Assembly: GCA_965660935.1 (NCBI GenBank)
Contig: CBFIBR010000001.1
Location: 62,001-126,000, forward strand
DNA: 64,000 nt
Direction: 5' to 3'
DNA from: UBA1172 sp002457135
Lineage (GTDB): Bacteria > Pseudomonadota > Alphaproteobacteria > Puniceispirillales > UBA1172
The notes under the pieces are model-generated. The model ran no database searches. It was given only the letters and a program-made list of their open reading frames with translations, and was not told the origin of the DNA. This document shows, piece by piece, positions 15,538-24,311 of this stretch. Numbering within the stretch: position 1 is the stretch's first letter; each line of letters begins with the position of its first letter. A program made the translations under genes and the position numbers.

Positions 15538-16557
15538 ATGAACCCATTCAACTGCCCCCCTTTTTCCATGCCGAAGGAAACCCGCGTCATCAACTGGCGC
15601 ATCGGTGATGCCGCGCTTGACCAATCGGTGCGGCTGGTGGCGGCTATCGGCAATCTTGATGGCGTACATCTCGGCCACCAGTCGCTGATCGGATGTGCCG
15701 CCAGTGTTGCGGGTGAGCGTGCCAATGGGGCTGATAGCCTGAAACCGGCGGTCATCACCTTCACGCCGCATCCGAAACGTTTTTTCAAGCCCGATATGGA
15801 AGGCTTCCTCCTCGCTGATCCTGGGGACAAGCTCTGCTTTCTGGCGGATGCCGGGGCTGAGGTTATCATCCAGCTCCAGTTTGATGAGGCGATGCGCAAC
15901 ACCAGCGCCCATGATTTCATCCATGCGGTTCTGCCTGCGCTGGGGATCGATGTTCTCTGCGCCGGTGAAGATTTCGCCTTTGGCAATGACCGTATCGGAA
16001 ACCTTGATATGGTGACGCGCCAGGAGGCTGCATCGGGGATCAGGGCTGTATCCGTTCCCATCCTCGATGAAGGCGGGCTGGCGGTATCATCAAGCCGCAT
16101 CAGGGCAGCCCTGAAAGAGGGCAATGTCAGCGATGCCTCAACCATGCTGGGCCGTCCCTTCACCGTCAGCGGCACTGTCATTGAGGGCGATCGGCGGGGC
16201 CGGACCATCGGCTTCCCCACCGCCAATATCACCATGGGCGAAATGCAGCAGCCAGCCTTCGGGGTTTACAGCGTTGCCGTCAGGCTGGCGGACCAGCCCG
16301 AAGCCCCGCTCAAGGCCGGGGTCGCCAATATCGGCCGCCGCCCCAGCGTCAATGATCGTGGCGTGTTGCTGGAGTCCAATCTTTTTGATTATGATGGTGA
16401 TCTCTATGGGCAGCGACTGAATGTCATGCTGCTTGACTATATCAGGCCCGAAAAGGCGTTTGACGGGCTTGATGCACTGAAACAACAGATTGAACTCGAT
16501 GCCGCTGCCGCCTGGGCGTACCATGCTAAAACCACCGGCCTGACACAACAGGACTGA
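15538..16557 (+). CDS. ribF: Bifunctional riboflavin kinase/FAD synthetase
   Basis: RibF phosphorylates riboflavin to FMN and adenylates FMN to FAD. The 339-residue protein has the nucleotidyltransferase motif GNLDGVHLGH (38-47) and the SSSRIR block near 185 in the N-terminal FAD synthetase domain. The C-terminal flavokinase domain has RGRTIGFPTANI (about 220-231) and ANIGRRPSV. Domain order and length are normal. It starts a plus-strand run ribF-ileS-lspA-bamF-mutL; ileS begins 7 bases after its stop. ribF-ileS-lspA is a common bacterial gene order. Confidence 0.95.
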   Translation: MNPFNCPPFSMPKETRVINWRIGDAALDQSVRLVAAIGNLDGVHLGHQSLIGCAASVAGERANGADSLKPAVITFTPHPKRFFKPDMEGFLLADPGDKLCFLADAGAEVIIQLQFDEAMRNTSAHDFIHAVLPALGIDVLCAGEDFAFGNDRIGNLDMVTRQEAASGIRAVSVPILDEGGLAVSSSRIRAALKEGNVSDASTMLGRPFTVSGTVIEGDRRGRTIGFPTANITMGEMQQPAFGVYSVAVRLADQPEAPLKAGVANIGRRPSVNDRGVLLESNLFDYDGDLYGQRLNVMLLDYIRPEKAFDGLDALKQQIELDAAAAWAYHAKTTGLTQQD

Positions 16558-16564
16558 ATCCACC

Positions 16565-19372
16565 ATGACAAGCGATCTTAAATCCACCGTTTTCCTGCCA
16601 AAGACCGATTTTCCGATGCGGGCCGGGTTGCCCAAGAAAGAGCCAGAGATTCTGGCACGCTGGATGGAAATGGACTTTTTTCGTCAGCTCCGCAAGCATC
16701 GCAAGGGGGCGGAGAAATTCATTCTCCATGATGGCCCGCCCTACGCCAATGGCAACCTGCATATCGGCCATGCGCTGAACAAGATTCTGAAGGATATCAT
16801 CAACCGTTTCCAGTCGGGTCTCGGCAAGGATGCGAATTACGTTCCCGGCTGGGATTGCCATGGTCTGCCGATCGAATGGAAGATTGAGGAAGCCTATCGC
16901 AAAAAGGGCCGTGACAAGGATCAGGTGCCGATCGTCGAATTCCGCAAGGAATGCCGTGAATTTGCCAGCCACTGGATGGCCGTGCAGTCCGAGGAATTTC
17001 AACGCCTCGGGGTGATGGGTGACTGGGATAACCCCTACGCCACCATGAAACTGGAATCTGAGGCGATCATCGCCGGTGAAATCGGGCGTTTCCTGATGGA
17101 AGGCTCATTGTTCCGGGGCTCCAAGCCGGTGATGTGGTCGGCGGTGGAAAAAACCGCCCTGGCCGAGGCCGAAATCGAATATTTCGATCGCACCTCCACC
17201 ACCATCTACGCCCGTTTCCCGGTGACAAAGGCAGGACACCCCGCGCTGGAAGGCGCCACCGTGGTGATCTGGACGACAACACCGTGGACCATGCCGGGCA
17301 ACCGCGCCACGGCCTATGGTGAGGATATTGATTACGGTGTCTGGCGGGTTGATGCGGCAGCTGATGATGCGCTGGCCCGGGTTGGTGAGCGGCTGGTTGT
17401 CGCTGATGCGCTGGCCGACACTATTGCCGAGGCCTGCGGGATCACCGGCTTCACCCGTGAAGACAGTGTGCCGACATCAGCTTTTGCGGACACCGTGCTG
17501 AAACACCCGCTCAACGGCAAGGGCTATGATCATGATGTGCCGATGCTGCCCGCTGATTATGTCACCACCGAACAGGGAACGGGCATTGTCCATATTGCCC
17601 CGGGGCATGGCGCGGAAGATTACGTTCTGGGCATGGCGCATGGTGTGCCGGTGCCTGAAACCGTTGGCGCGAATGGCCGGCTGATGGAACATCTGCCGCT
17701 GTTTGCCGGGTTCTCGGCCCTCAAGGACAATGCCAAGATCGCTGATCTGCTGGCTGAGGAGGGCTGCCTTGTCGGGCGCGGGCAGGTGACGCATTCCTAC
17801 CCGCATTCATGGCGCAGTCATGCCCCGCTGATTTTCCGCAATACCCCGCAATGGTTCATTTCGATGGAAAGCCACGGTCTCAGGGACACGGCACTCAAGG
17901 CGCTGTCGGAAACCGTGTTCTACCCGCCATCAGGGCAGGTTCGCCTGACCAGCATGATCGCCGGTCGTCCGGACTGGTGCGTCAGCCGCCAGCGCGCCTG
18001 GGGTGTGCCGATCCCTGTTTTCGTTCACAAGGCCTCGGGTGAGGCCCTGCGTGATCAGGCGGTAATCGACCGGGTGGTTGAGGCCTTCAAGCTCGAAGGG
18101 TCCGATGCCTGGTTCGCCAGCCCGCCTGAACGTTTTCTTGGCGATGACTATGATGCGGCTGAATACGAACAGGTGACCGATATCGTTGATGTGTGGTTTG
18201 ACAGCGGGTCAACCCACGCCTTTCTGCTGGAAGGCAACGATGACATGGCCTGGCCTGCGGACATGTACCTCGAAGGCTCGGACCAGCATCGCGGCTGGTT
18301 CCATTCCTCCCTGCTGGAGAGCTGCGGAACCCGTGGCCGTGCGCCTTATGACAGCGTCCTGACCCATGGCTTCGTGCTGGATGAGCAGGGCCGCAAAATG
18401 TCAAAATCGCTGGGCAACACGGTGACGCCCCAGGATGTGATCAAGCAGAACGGGGCTGATATCCTGCGTATCTGGGTGGCCAATTCCGACTATTACGATG
18501 ATCTCAGGATCGGGCCGGAAATCCTCCAGCGTCAGGTTGACCATTACCGCCGCCTGCGCAATACGTTCCGTTACCTTCTCGGCAGCCTTGACGGGTTTAC
18601 CGAGGCTGAACGCATCGAGCATGCTGATATGCCCGAACTTGAGGCATGGACCCTGCACCGGCTTCATGAAGTCGATGCCGCGATCCGTGAGGCGATAGCC
18701 GGGCATGACTATCATCAGGTCTTCACCACGCTGCACCATTTCTGCAATAACGACCTGTCGGCGTTTTATTTCGATATCCGCAAGGACACGCTCTATTGCG
18801 GTGATGCGTCATCAGTCGAACGCCGTGCCTGCCGGACGGTGATGGATCATGTCTTTCAGTGCCTGGTGCGCTGGCTTGCGCCAATCCTCTGTTTCACCGC
18901 CGAGGAAGCCTGGATGACCCGCTACCCCGGAACCGACAGCTCGGTTCATTTCGAAGTCTGGCCCGATATCCCGTCATCATGGTTCAACGCAGACCTTGGC
19001 GATCGCTGGTCCCGTATCCGTGCCGCCAGGCTGGTGGTCAACGGCGCGATTGAAAAGATGCGCGCCGCGGGTGAGGTGAAATCATCGCTTCAGGCCCATC
19101 CCGTGTTGCATGCACCCGATGCGGTGATTGAGGCCTTCAGCGGGCTGGATGCGGCCGAGATATTCATCACCTCATCAGCCGAACTGGTGGCGGGTGCGCC
19201 GCCTGCTGATGCCGTCACTGATGAAGACGGGCATATCGGCGTTGTCGTCGGGCTGGCTGATGGCGGCAAATGCCAACGCTGCTGGAAGATCCTGCCTGAG
19301 GTAGACGCTGATGCTGACGATGCCATCTGCGGACGCTGTGCATCGGTTGTCTCCGCCATGGATGCGGCATGA
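16565..19372 (+). CDS. ileS: Isoleucyl-tRNA synthetase
   Basis: IleS charges tRNA-Ile and hydrolyses mischarged valine. The 935-residue protein has the HIGH motif at 66-69 (NLHIGHALNK), an editing domain with VIWTTTPWTMPGN near 236 and KMSKS at 611-615. A C-terminal zinc finger is formed by Cys903, Cys906, Cys922 and Cys925. The zinc finger and length place it with the bacterial (type 1) enzyme. The stop overlaps the lspA start by 4 bases (ATGA). Confidence 0.98.
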   Translation: MTSDLKSTVFLPKTDFPMRAGLPKKEPEILARWMEMDFFRQLRKHRKGAEKFILHDGPPYANGNLHIGHALNKILKDIINRFQSGLGKDANYVPGWDCHGLPIEWKIEEAYRKKGRDKDQVPIVEFRKECREFASHWMAVQSEEFQRLGVMGDWDNPYATMKLESEAIIAGEIGRFLMEGSLFRGSKPVMWSAVEKTALAEAEIEYFDRTSTTIYARFPVTKAGHPALEGATVVIWTTTPWTMPGNRATAYGEDIDYGVWRVDAAADDALARVGERLVVADALADTIAEACGITGFTREDSVPTSAFADTVLKHPLNGKGYDHDVPMLPADYVTTEQGTGIVHIAPGHGAEDYVLGMAHGVPVPETVGANGRLMEHLPLFAGFSALKDNAKIADLLAEEGCLVGRGQVTHSYPHSWRSHAPLIFRNTPQWFISMESHGLRDTALKALSETVFYPPSGQVRLTSMIAGRPDWCVSRQRAWGVPIPVFVHKASGEALRDQAVIDRVVEAFKLEGSDAWFASPPERFLGDDYDAAEYEQVTDIVDVWFDSGSTHAFLLEGNDDMAWPADMYLEGSDQHRGWFHSSLLESCGTRGRAPYDSVLTHGFVLDEQGRKMSKSLGNTVTPQDVIKQNGADILRIWVANSDYYDDLRIGPEILQRQVDHYRRLRNTFRYLLGSLDGFTEAERIEHADMPELEAWTLHRLHEVDAAIREAIAGHDYHQVFTTLHHFCNNDLSAFYFDIRKDTLYCGDASSVERRACRTVMDHVFQCLVRWLAPILCFTAEEAWMTRYPGTDSSVHFEVWPDIPSSWFNADLGDRWSRIRAARLVVNGAIEKMRAAGEVKSSLQAHPVLHAPDAVIEAFSGLDAAEIFITSSAELVAGAPPADAVTDEDGHIGVVVGLADGGKCQRCWKILPEVDADADDAICGRCASVVSAMDAA

Positions 19373-19884
19373 TCCCAGCGGAAGGGGTCATCCGGCAGGT
19401 GATCGGGCTTTATGCCCTTGCTGTGCTGGTGCTGGCGGTGGATGCGGCCACCAAGGTTGTGGCGCTTGAAACCCTTTTTTATCCGCCTCGCGTCATTGAT
19501 GTGCTGCCGTTCTTCCGGCTTGTGCCGGTCTGGAACAGCGGCATCAGTTTCGGGATGTTGCAGGATGCCGGGGTCTATGCCCCGTTGATATTGGGCGGGT
19601 TTGCGGTCATCGTTGGCCTGGCCCTGCCGTATTATACAAAGGCCTGGGGACGGGCGGGCCGGTTGGGCGGCCAGATGATGGCTGGCGGTGCTTTCGGTAA
19701 TGCCCTTGACCGGCTGATTTATGGCCGGGTGGTCGATTTTATTGATCTTTATGCTGGTCAATGGCACTGGCCTGCCTTTAATGTAGCGGATACGGCGATT
19801 ACAATCGGGGCAGGGTTGATCCTGTTATCAACCCTCGGTAATAAGACCGGGAAAGATAGACCCGAAGGAGACAGCAACCGATGA
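19369..19884 (+). CDS. lspA: Lipoprotein signal peptidase
   Basis: LspA removes the signal peptide from diacylated prolipoproteins in the inner membrane. The 171-residue protein has four membrane segments. The two catalytic aspartates are D114 in GNALDRL and D141 in NVADTAI, and the conserved NSGISFG sits near 56-62. It overlaps ileS by 4 bases at the front and the BamF-like lipoprotein gene by 4 bases at the end. That lipoprotein is itself a predicted substrate of this enzyme. Confidence 0.95.
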   Translation: MIPAEGVIRQVIGLYALAVLVLAVDAATKVVALETLFYPPRVIDVLPFFRLVPVWNSGISFGMLQDAGVYAPLILGGFAVIVGLALPYYTKAWGRAGRLGGQMMAGGAFGNALDRLIYGRVVDFIDLYAGQWHWPAFNVADTAITIGAGLILLSTLGNKTGKDRPEGDSNR

Positions 19885-20429
19885 TGACCAAAATTCAACA
19901 GCACCTGTTTATGATGCGGAAGTTTCGGATGCCATTGTTTTTGCTGGCTTCTGGCCTGCTGGTAACGGGTTGCTCCAGCTTTGATGAGGCGGTTGGCAAG
20001 GCCAAGCGATCCCCTGATGAATTTCAGGTGGTGGTCAGGCCGCCCCTGACACTGCCCCCCAGTTTCAGCCTTGAGCCGGTCGACAGCTCGGCCAAACAGG
20101 AAAGCGCATCGGATGCCATCTCTGTCACGGATCAGGTCCTGACCCAGGGCGGGCGCGCTGATGCCAGCAGCTTTGATGCTGTGTTCGGCACGGACCAGAT
20201 CGAACCCGATATTCGCACCAAGATTGATGAAGAAACCCTTGGTATCCAGATCGAACGCCGCCTGCCGATTGAAATCCTCTTTGGTGGCCAGCCGAATATC
20301 GGCCCAGAGCTTTCGGCCGAGGCTGAGGCAAAGCGCATTCGTGATGCTATCAAGAACGGCGAAAGCCCGACCGACAGCCCAACCCTGGCGATTGACCCTG
20401 TCATCAATGAGCCGGTGAAAATCAAATAG
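19881..20429 (+). CDS. bamF: DUF3035 lipoprotein, BamF-like outer-membrane assembly subunit
   Basis: A 182-residue predicted lipoprotein. The signal peptide ends in the lipobox LVTGC with Cys31 as the lipidated residue; ATG codons at positions 11 and 12 could also serve as start. The mature part opens with SPDEFQVVVRPPLTLPPSF, the hallmark of the DUF3035 family found beside lspA in alphaproteobacteria. In Caulobacter this family has been described as a subunit (BamF) of the beta-barrel assembly machine. The remainder is polar and low in hydrophobic residues. The role is by family only. It overlaps lspA by 4 bases and is followed 3 bases later by mutL. Confidence 0.82.
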   Translation: MMTKIQQHLFMMRKFRMPLFLLASGLLVTGCSSFDEAVGKAKRSPDEFQVVVRPPLTLPPSFSLEPVDSSAKQESASDAISVTDQVLTQGGRADASSFDAVFGTDQIEPDIRTKIDEETLGIQIERRLPIEILFGGQPNIGPELSAEAEAKRIRDAIKNGESPTDSPTLAIDPVINEPVKIK

Positions 20430-20432
20430 ACC

Positions 20433-22298
20433 ATGGCCCCGAATATCCGCCTGCTGCCTGATACCATCATCAACCAGATTGCCGCTGGTGAGGTGGTTGA
20501 ACGGCCGGCCAGCGCGGTCAAGGAACTGGTTGAAAACGCCATTGATGCCGGGGCCAGCCGAATTGATATCCGGTTGAGGGAAGGCGGGCTGGCCGGTCTT
20601 TCCGTTGATGATGACGGTTTCGGCATGATGCCAGCCGATCTTGAAATGGCGATCCGCCGCCATGCCACCTCAAAACTGCCCGAAGACGATATTGCCCGGA
20701 TCAATCATTTCGGGTTCAGGGGGGAGGCTCTGCCCTCCATCGCATCGGTCAGCCGCCTCGTCATCACCAGCCGCGCCGAGGCCAGTGATGAGGCCTGGCG
20801 GATTGAGGTCCGTCACGGTGAGGTGATCCCGCTGTCACCATCATCACGCCAGCGCGGCACCAGGGTTGAGATCAGTGAGCTGTTTCAGTCTGTACCGGCG
20901 CGGCTCAAGTTCCTGAAAACACGCCGTACCGAGGCAGCCCAGTCGATCGACATGGTGAAGAGACTGGCGATGGCGCATCCTGCGGTTGGCTTCAGTCTCC
21001 ATGATGATGACCGGGCAGTGCTGGAACTGGCCCCGCGCCTGACGGCAATGGACCATGACCCGGCTGAGGCCTCACGGCTCAGGATGCGGGATATCATGGG
21101 CGGGCGTTTCGCTGATGAAGCGGTGCGGATCGAAAGCCATCGTGACGGTGCCAGCCTGAACGGCTTTGCCGGTCTGCCGACCCAGAACAAGGCCACCACC
21201 GAGGGCATGCATCTTTTTGTCAATAACAGGCCGGTTCGTGACCGGCAGTGGCTGGCGGCGGTGCGGGCGGCTTATGGGGATACCCTGCCGCGTGGCCGTC
21301 ATCCTGCGGTGGTGCTGTTTATCGACCTGCCGCCCGATGATGTTGACGTCAACGTTCACCCCGCCAAATCCGAAGTCCGGTTCCGGGACGCGGCCATGAT
21401 CAGGGGGCTGGTGATCGGTGCCCTGCAACAGGCGCTCGCCATTGCCAGCCAGCAGACCACGGCGGATGGCGGGGCCGCCATGCTTGACCGGTTGCGTCAA
21501 AGCTCTGGCTACAATCCGGGGTGGCGGGGTTCATCTCAGGGCAGGGGGTGGTCATCCTCCCCCTCATCCTCATCCAGCCCGGATTGGCAGGCCCCGGGTT
21601 TTGGTGACAGCCTCAATGCCCCGCCAGCCGCGAGGTTGACGGAAACGGGAGCGATGCCTTCCGGTCATGACCAGGCTGGTGAGATACCCCCCGCAGATGA
21701 CACTCTCCCCTCAGAGGATTATCCCTTGGGGGCGGCCCGCGCCCAGCTCCACAAGACGTATATCGTTGCTGAAACCGGTGATGGCATGGTCATCATTGAC
21801 CAGCACGCCGCCCATGAGAGGCTGGTGCTGGAACGCATGAAAGCGGCGATGGAACAGGACGGGATTGAACGCCAGATCCTGCTGTTGCCTGAGGTGGTCG
21901 AACCCGGTCAGGGTGAGGCGGCATTGCTGCTCGATCACGCCGAAATGCTGTCACGCCTCGGCCTGGTGATTGAGGCTTTTGGCGATGGTGCCGTGCTGGT
22001 GCGTGAGGTTCCGTCCCTGCTGGGTCAGGGTGATGTCGCCTCCATGTTGACGGATATTGCCGAAGAATTGCAGCATCTCGGGGCCTCAACCCTGCTTGAG
22101 GACAGAATCAATCATATCCTTGCCACCATGTCCTGCTATGGCTCTGTGCGGGCAGGGCGCGGGCTGAATGGTCAGGAAATGAACGCATTGCTGCGGGAAA
22201 TGGAACAGACACCCCGGTCCGGTCAATGCAATCACGGGCGGCCGACCTGGATCAGCCTGTCCCTTGCTGAAATCGAAAAGCTGTTCAGTCGCCGCTAG
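20433..22298 (+). CDS. mutL: DNA mismatch repair protein MutL
   Basis: MutL couples mismatch recognition to strand removal. The 621-residue protein has an N-terminal GHKL ATPase (AAGEVVERPASAVKELVENAIDAG near 15-38, DDDGFGM near 57, FRGEAL near 95). A low-complexity linker rich in Gly, Ser and Pro covers about 355-420. The C-terminal dimerisation domain includes DQHAAHERLVLE (about 456-467), the latent endonuclease motif of MutL from bacteria without MutH. The stop shares CTAG with the rsmD stop on the opposite strand. Confidence 0.97.
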   Translation: MAPNIRLLPDTIINQIAAGEVVERPASAVKELVENAIDAGASRIDIRLREGGLAGLSVDDDGFGMMPADLEMAIRRHATSKLPEDDIARINHFGFRGEALPSIASVSRLVITSRAEASDEAWRIEVRHGEVIPLSPSSRQRGTRVEISELFQSVPARLKFLKTRRTEAAQSIDMVKRLAMAHPAVGFSLHDDDRAVLELAPRLTAMDHDPAEASRLRMRDIMGGRFADEAVRIESHRDGASLNGFAGLPTQNKATTEGMHLFVNNRPVRDRQWLAAVRAAYGDTLPRGRHPAVVLFIDLPPDDVDVNVHPAKSEVRFRDAAMIRGLVIGALQQALAIASQQTTADGGAAMLDRLRQSSGYNPGWRGSSQGRGWSSSPSSSSSPDWQAPGFGDSLNAPPAARLTETGAMPSGHDQAGEIPPADDTLPSEDYPLGAARAQLHKTYIVAETGDGMVIIDQHAAHERLVLERMKAAMEQDGIERQILLLPEVVEPGQGEAALLLDHAEMLSRLGLVIEAFGDGAVLVREVPSLLGQGDVASMLTDIAEELQHLGASTLLEDRINHILATMSCYGSVRAGRGLNGQEMNALLREMEQTPRSGQCNHGRPTWISLSLAEIEKLFSRR

Positions 22299-22867
22299 CC
22301 ATCGTATCGGACCAGCGTGCAGGCTGTCTTGCCCCATTGGCGGGTTTCGAGGTGACTGCATCCCGGGGTCAGCGTGGCGGGGCGGCGGCGGTCATGCTCG
22401 ATTGAAATGATCGCCCCTTCCGCCACCGCGCCGATCCCGATCAGGTTGATCAGCGCATCATGGGCGAGGTCGGGGTCATCATCGGTCTTGCGCCATGGCG
22501 GATCAAGAAAGATCAGCCCCGCCGGTCCTGCTGGCCAGGCCAGATTTCGGGTGGCATCCCTCGGCACCACCACGGCGGCATCAGCCATATCAAGGCGGCT
22601 GATATTGGCCTTGAGGGCAGCCAGCGCGGCTGAATTGTTTTCAACGAACACGACCTGGGCGGCCCCGCGTGACCATGCCTCCAGCCCCAGCATACCGGTT
22701 CCGGCAAAGATATCGGCGATGACAGGGCTGGACAGCGTGTCACTGTATTTCCGGGACGACAGGATGTTGAACAGGCCTTCACGGACCCGGTCGGCGGTGG
22801 GGCGAACCTGCCCGCCTTCGGGTGCCATCATGTTAGTGCCGCGTTTTTTGCCGCTGATGATGCGCAT
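22295..22867 (-). CDS. rsmD: 16S rRNA (guanine966-N2)-methyltransferase
   Basis: RsmD methylates G966 of 16S rRNA in the 30S subunit. The 190-residue protein starts MRIISGKKRG and has PTADRVREGLFNIL, the SAM site FAGTGMLGLEAWSRGA and the catalytic FLDPPW motif, all at the usual positions. I chose the ATG at 22867 because GGGGGAAGG lies just upstream and the family N-terminus begins there; the frame continues upstream inside rluB. The gene overlaps the 3' end of rluB by 35 bases, so the two are translated from one message. Confidence 0.94.
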   Translation of the reverse strand: MRIISGKKRGTNMMAPEGGQVRPTADRVREGLFNILSSRKYSDTLSSPVIADIFAGTGMLGLEAWSRGAAQVVFVENNSAALAALKANISRLDMADAAVVVPRDATRNLAWPAGPAGLIFLDPPWRKTDDDPDLAHDALINLIGIGAVAEGAIISIEHDRRRPATLTPGCSHLETRQWGKTACTLVRYDG

Positions 22868-23813
22868 TCTTTGGCCTTCCCCCGGTTGGGTTACGTCTGG
22901 CGGGTTTGCCGGGTTTTGCGGTGCCGGTCTTGTCCTGTGCCTCAGCCTCACGATGCAGGCCGAGCTGGTCCCTCAGGATCGCGCGGCGGACCTCCTCAAT
23001 GCTGCCTTCTTCCAGAGTGTTGAGCGTAAACGGCCCGAACGACACCCTGATCAGGCGGCTGACGGGATAGCCGAGGGTATCCATGATGCGGCGAATTTCG
23101 CGGTTCTTGCCTTCTTTCAGCACCACGGTGAGCCAGGCATTGCTGTTGGCCTGCCGGTCTATCGTCGCCTTGACACCGCGATAGTGAATGCCGTCAATCG
23201 TGATCCCCTCTTCCAGCGCGGTGAGCTTTTCAGCCTCAACCCGGCCATGGACACGGACACGGTATTTCCGGCTCCAGCCTGTGGCGGGCAGCTCCATATG
23301 CCGTGCCAGCTCGCCCGAATTGGTGAGCAGGATCAGCCCTTCTGAGTCAAGATCAAGCCTGCCGACACTGATCACCCTTGGCAGATCGGCGGGCAGATCC
23401 TCAAACATGGTCTTGCGGCCTTTTTCATCACGGTGACTGACCACCAGCCCCCGGGGTTTGTAATACCGCCACAGCCGGGGCGGCTCCGGCCGGGTCAGGG
23501 GCTTGCCATCAACGGTGATGATATCCTCGGGCGCGGCGTTATAGGCAGGGCTTGTATGCAGCTCACCGTTCACCATGACGCGGCCGTCGGTGATCCATTT
23601 TTCGGCATCACGGCGGGAACACAGCCCGGCCGCCGCCATCCGCTTGGCGAGGCGTTCCGGGCGGGCTTCACCATGATCAAACAACGCTTTGAGGTTGTCG
23701 CTGAGCGGTCTTGCCCGTGATGCCCCGCCGCCACGCGATTTGCCGCCTGGCCGGTTCTGCGGTGCTGATATTTTTCTCGTTGGTGTCTTTTCTCTCATCA
23801 TGGGGGAGACCAT
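22833..23813 (-). CDS. rluB: 23S rRNA pseudouridine synthase, RluB/RluE type
   Basis: The enzyme isomerises a uridine of 23S rRNA (U2605 in E. coli for RluB). The 326-residue protein has a basic N-terminal tail, an S4 RNA-binding domain (ERLAKRMAAAGLCSRRDAEKW, near 53-73) and the catalytic domain with VGRLDLDSEGLILLTN, where the Asp of GRLD is the nucleophile. A basic low-complexity C-terminal tail follows residue 280. The exact target uridine cannot be assigned between RluB, RluE and RluF. It is divergent from tadA with 35 bases between starts. Confidence 0.92.
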   Translation of the reverse strand: MVSPMMREKTPTRKISAPQNRPGGKSRGGGASRARPLSDNLKALFDHGEARPERLAKRMAAAGLCSRRDAEKWITDGRVMVNGELHTSPAYNAAPEDIITVDGKPLTRPEPPRLWRYYKPRGLVVSHRDEKGRKTMFEDLPADLPRVISVGRLDLDSEGLILLTNSGELARHMELPATGWSRKYRVRVHGRVEAEKLTALEEGITIDGIHYRGVKATIDRQANSNAWLTVVLKEGKNREIRRIMDTLGYPVSRLIRVSFGPFTLNTLEEGSIEEVRRAILRDQLGLHREAEAQDKTGTAKPGKPARRNPTGGRPKNAHHQRQKTRH

Positions 23814-23848
23814 AGCCCAGCCAGCAATTTTATGCGATTGTCTTTCGC

Positions 23849-24310
23849 ATGAACGGGACCATGTTTCGCAACGATGCCATGACTGATGCGCTCCGCCTTG
23901 CCGCTGAAACGGGTGAGGCGGGTGAGGTGCCGGTGGCCGCCATCATCACCGATAGTGCCGGTGAGGTCATTGCCATGGCGGGCAACCGGGTCGAACGCGA
24001 TCATGACCCGTCGGCGCATGCTGAAATCCTCGCCATTCGGCAGGCTGCTGCCATCATGGGTTCGGCGCGGCTCAATGACTGTGATCTCTGGGTAACGCTG
24101 GAACCTTGCGCGATGTGCGCCGCCGCCATCAGCCATGCCCGGATCAGGCGGCTCTATTACGGGGCTGATGACCCGAAATCGGGCGGGGTTGCCCATGGTG
24201 CGCGGGTATTCTCCCACGCAACATGTCACCATAAGCCTGAGGTTTATTCCGGTATCGGGGCCGAACAGTCAGCCGCGCTGCTGAAGGATTTTTTTGCCCG
24301 CCGCCGCTGA
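23849..24310 (+). CDS. tadA: tRNA-specific adenosine deaminase
   Basis: TadA converts adenosine 34 to inosine in the anticodon of tRNA-Arg(ACG). The 153-residue protein has the zinc and proton-shuttle motif HAE (His57, Glu59) and PCAMC with Cys87 and Cys90. The typical YYGADDPKSGG and HKPEVYSGI blocks follow. The short N-terminus and length match bacterial TadA, not a free cytosine deaminase. It is convergent with purD, with one base between the stops. Confidence 0.95.
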   Translation: MNGTMFRNDAMTDALRLAAETGEAGEVPVAAIITDSAGEVIAMAGNRVERDHDPSAHAEILAIRQAAAIMGSARLNDCDLWVTLEPCAMCAAAISHARIRRLYYGADDPKSGGVAHGARVFSHATCHHKPEVYSGIGAEQSAALLKDFFARRR

Positions 24311-24311
24311 T

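Noticed and set aside
19758..20663. A 301-codon open frame on the minus strand
   Set aside because: It is the antisense shadow of lspA, the bamF-like gene and the mutL start, all of which have clear family motifs; its translation has no recognisable domain.
22374..23345. A 323-codon open frame on the plus strand
   Set aside because: It lies opposite rsmD and rluB, both with intact motifs; composition is typical of the antisense frame in GC-rich coding DNA.
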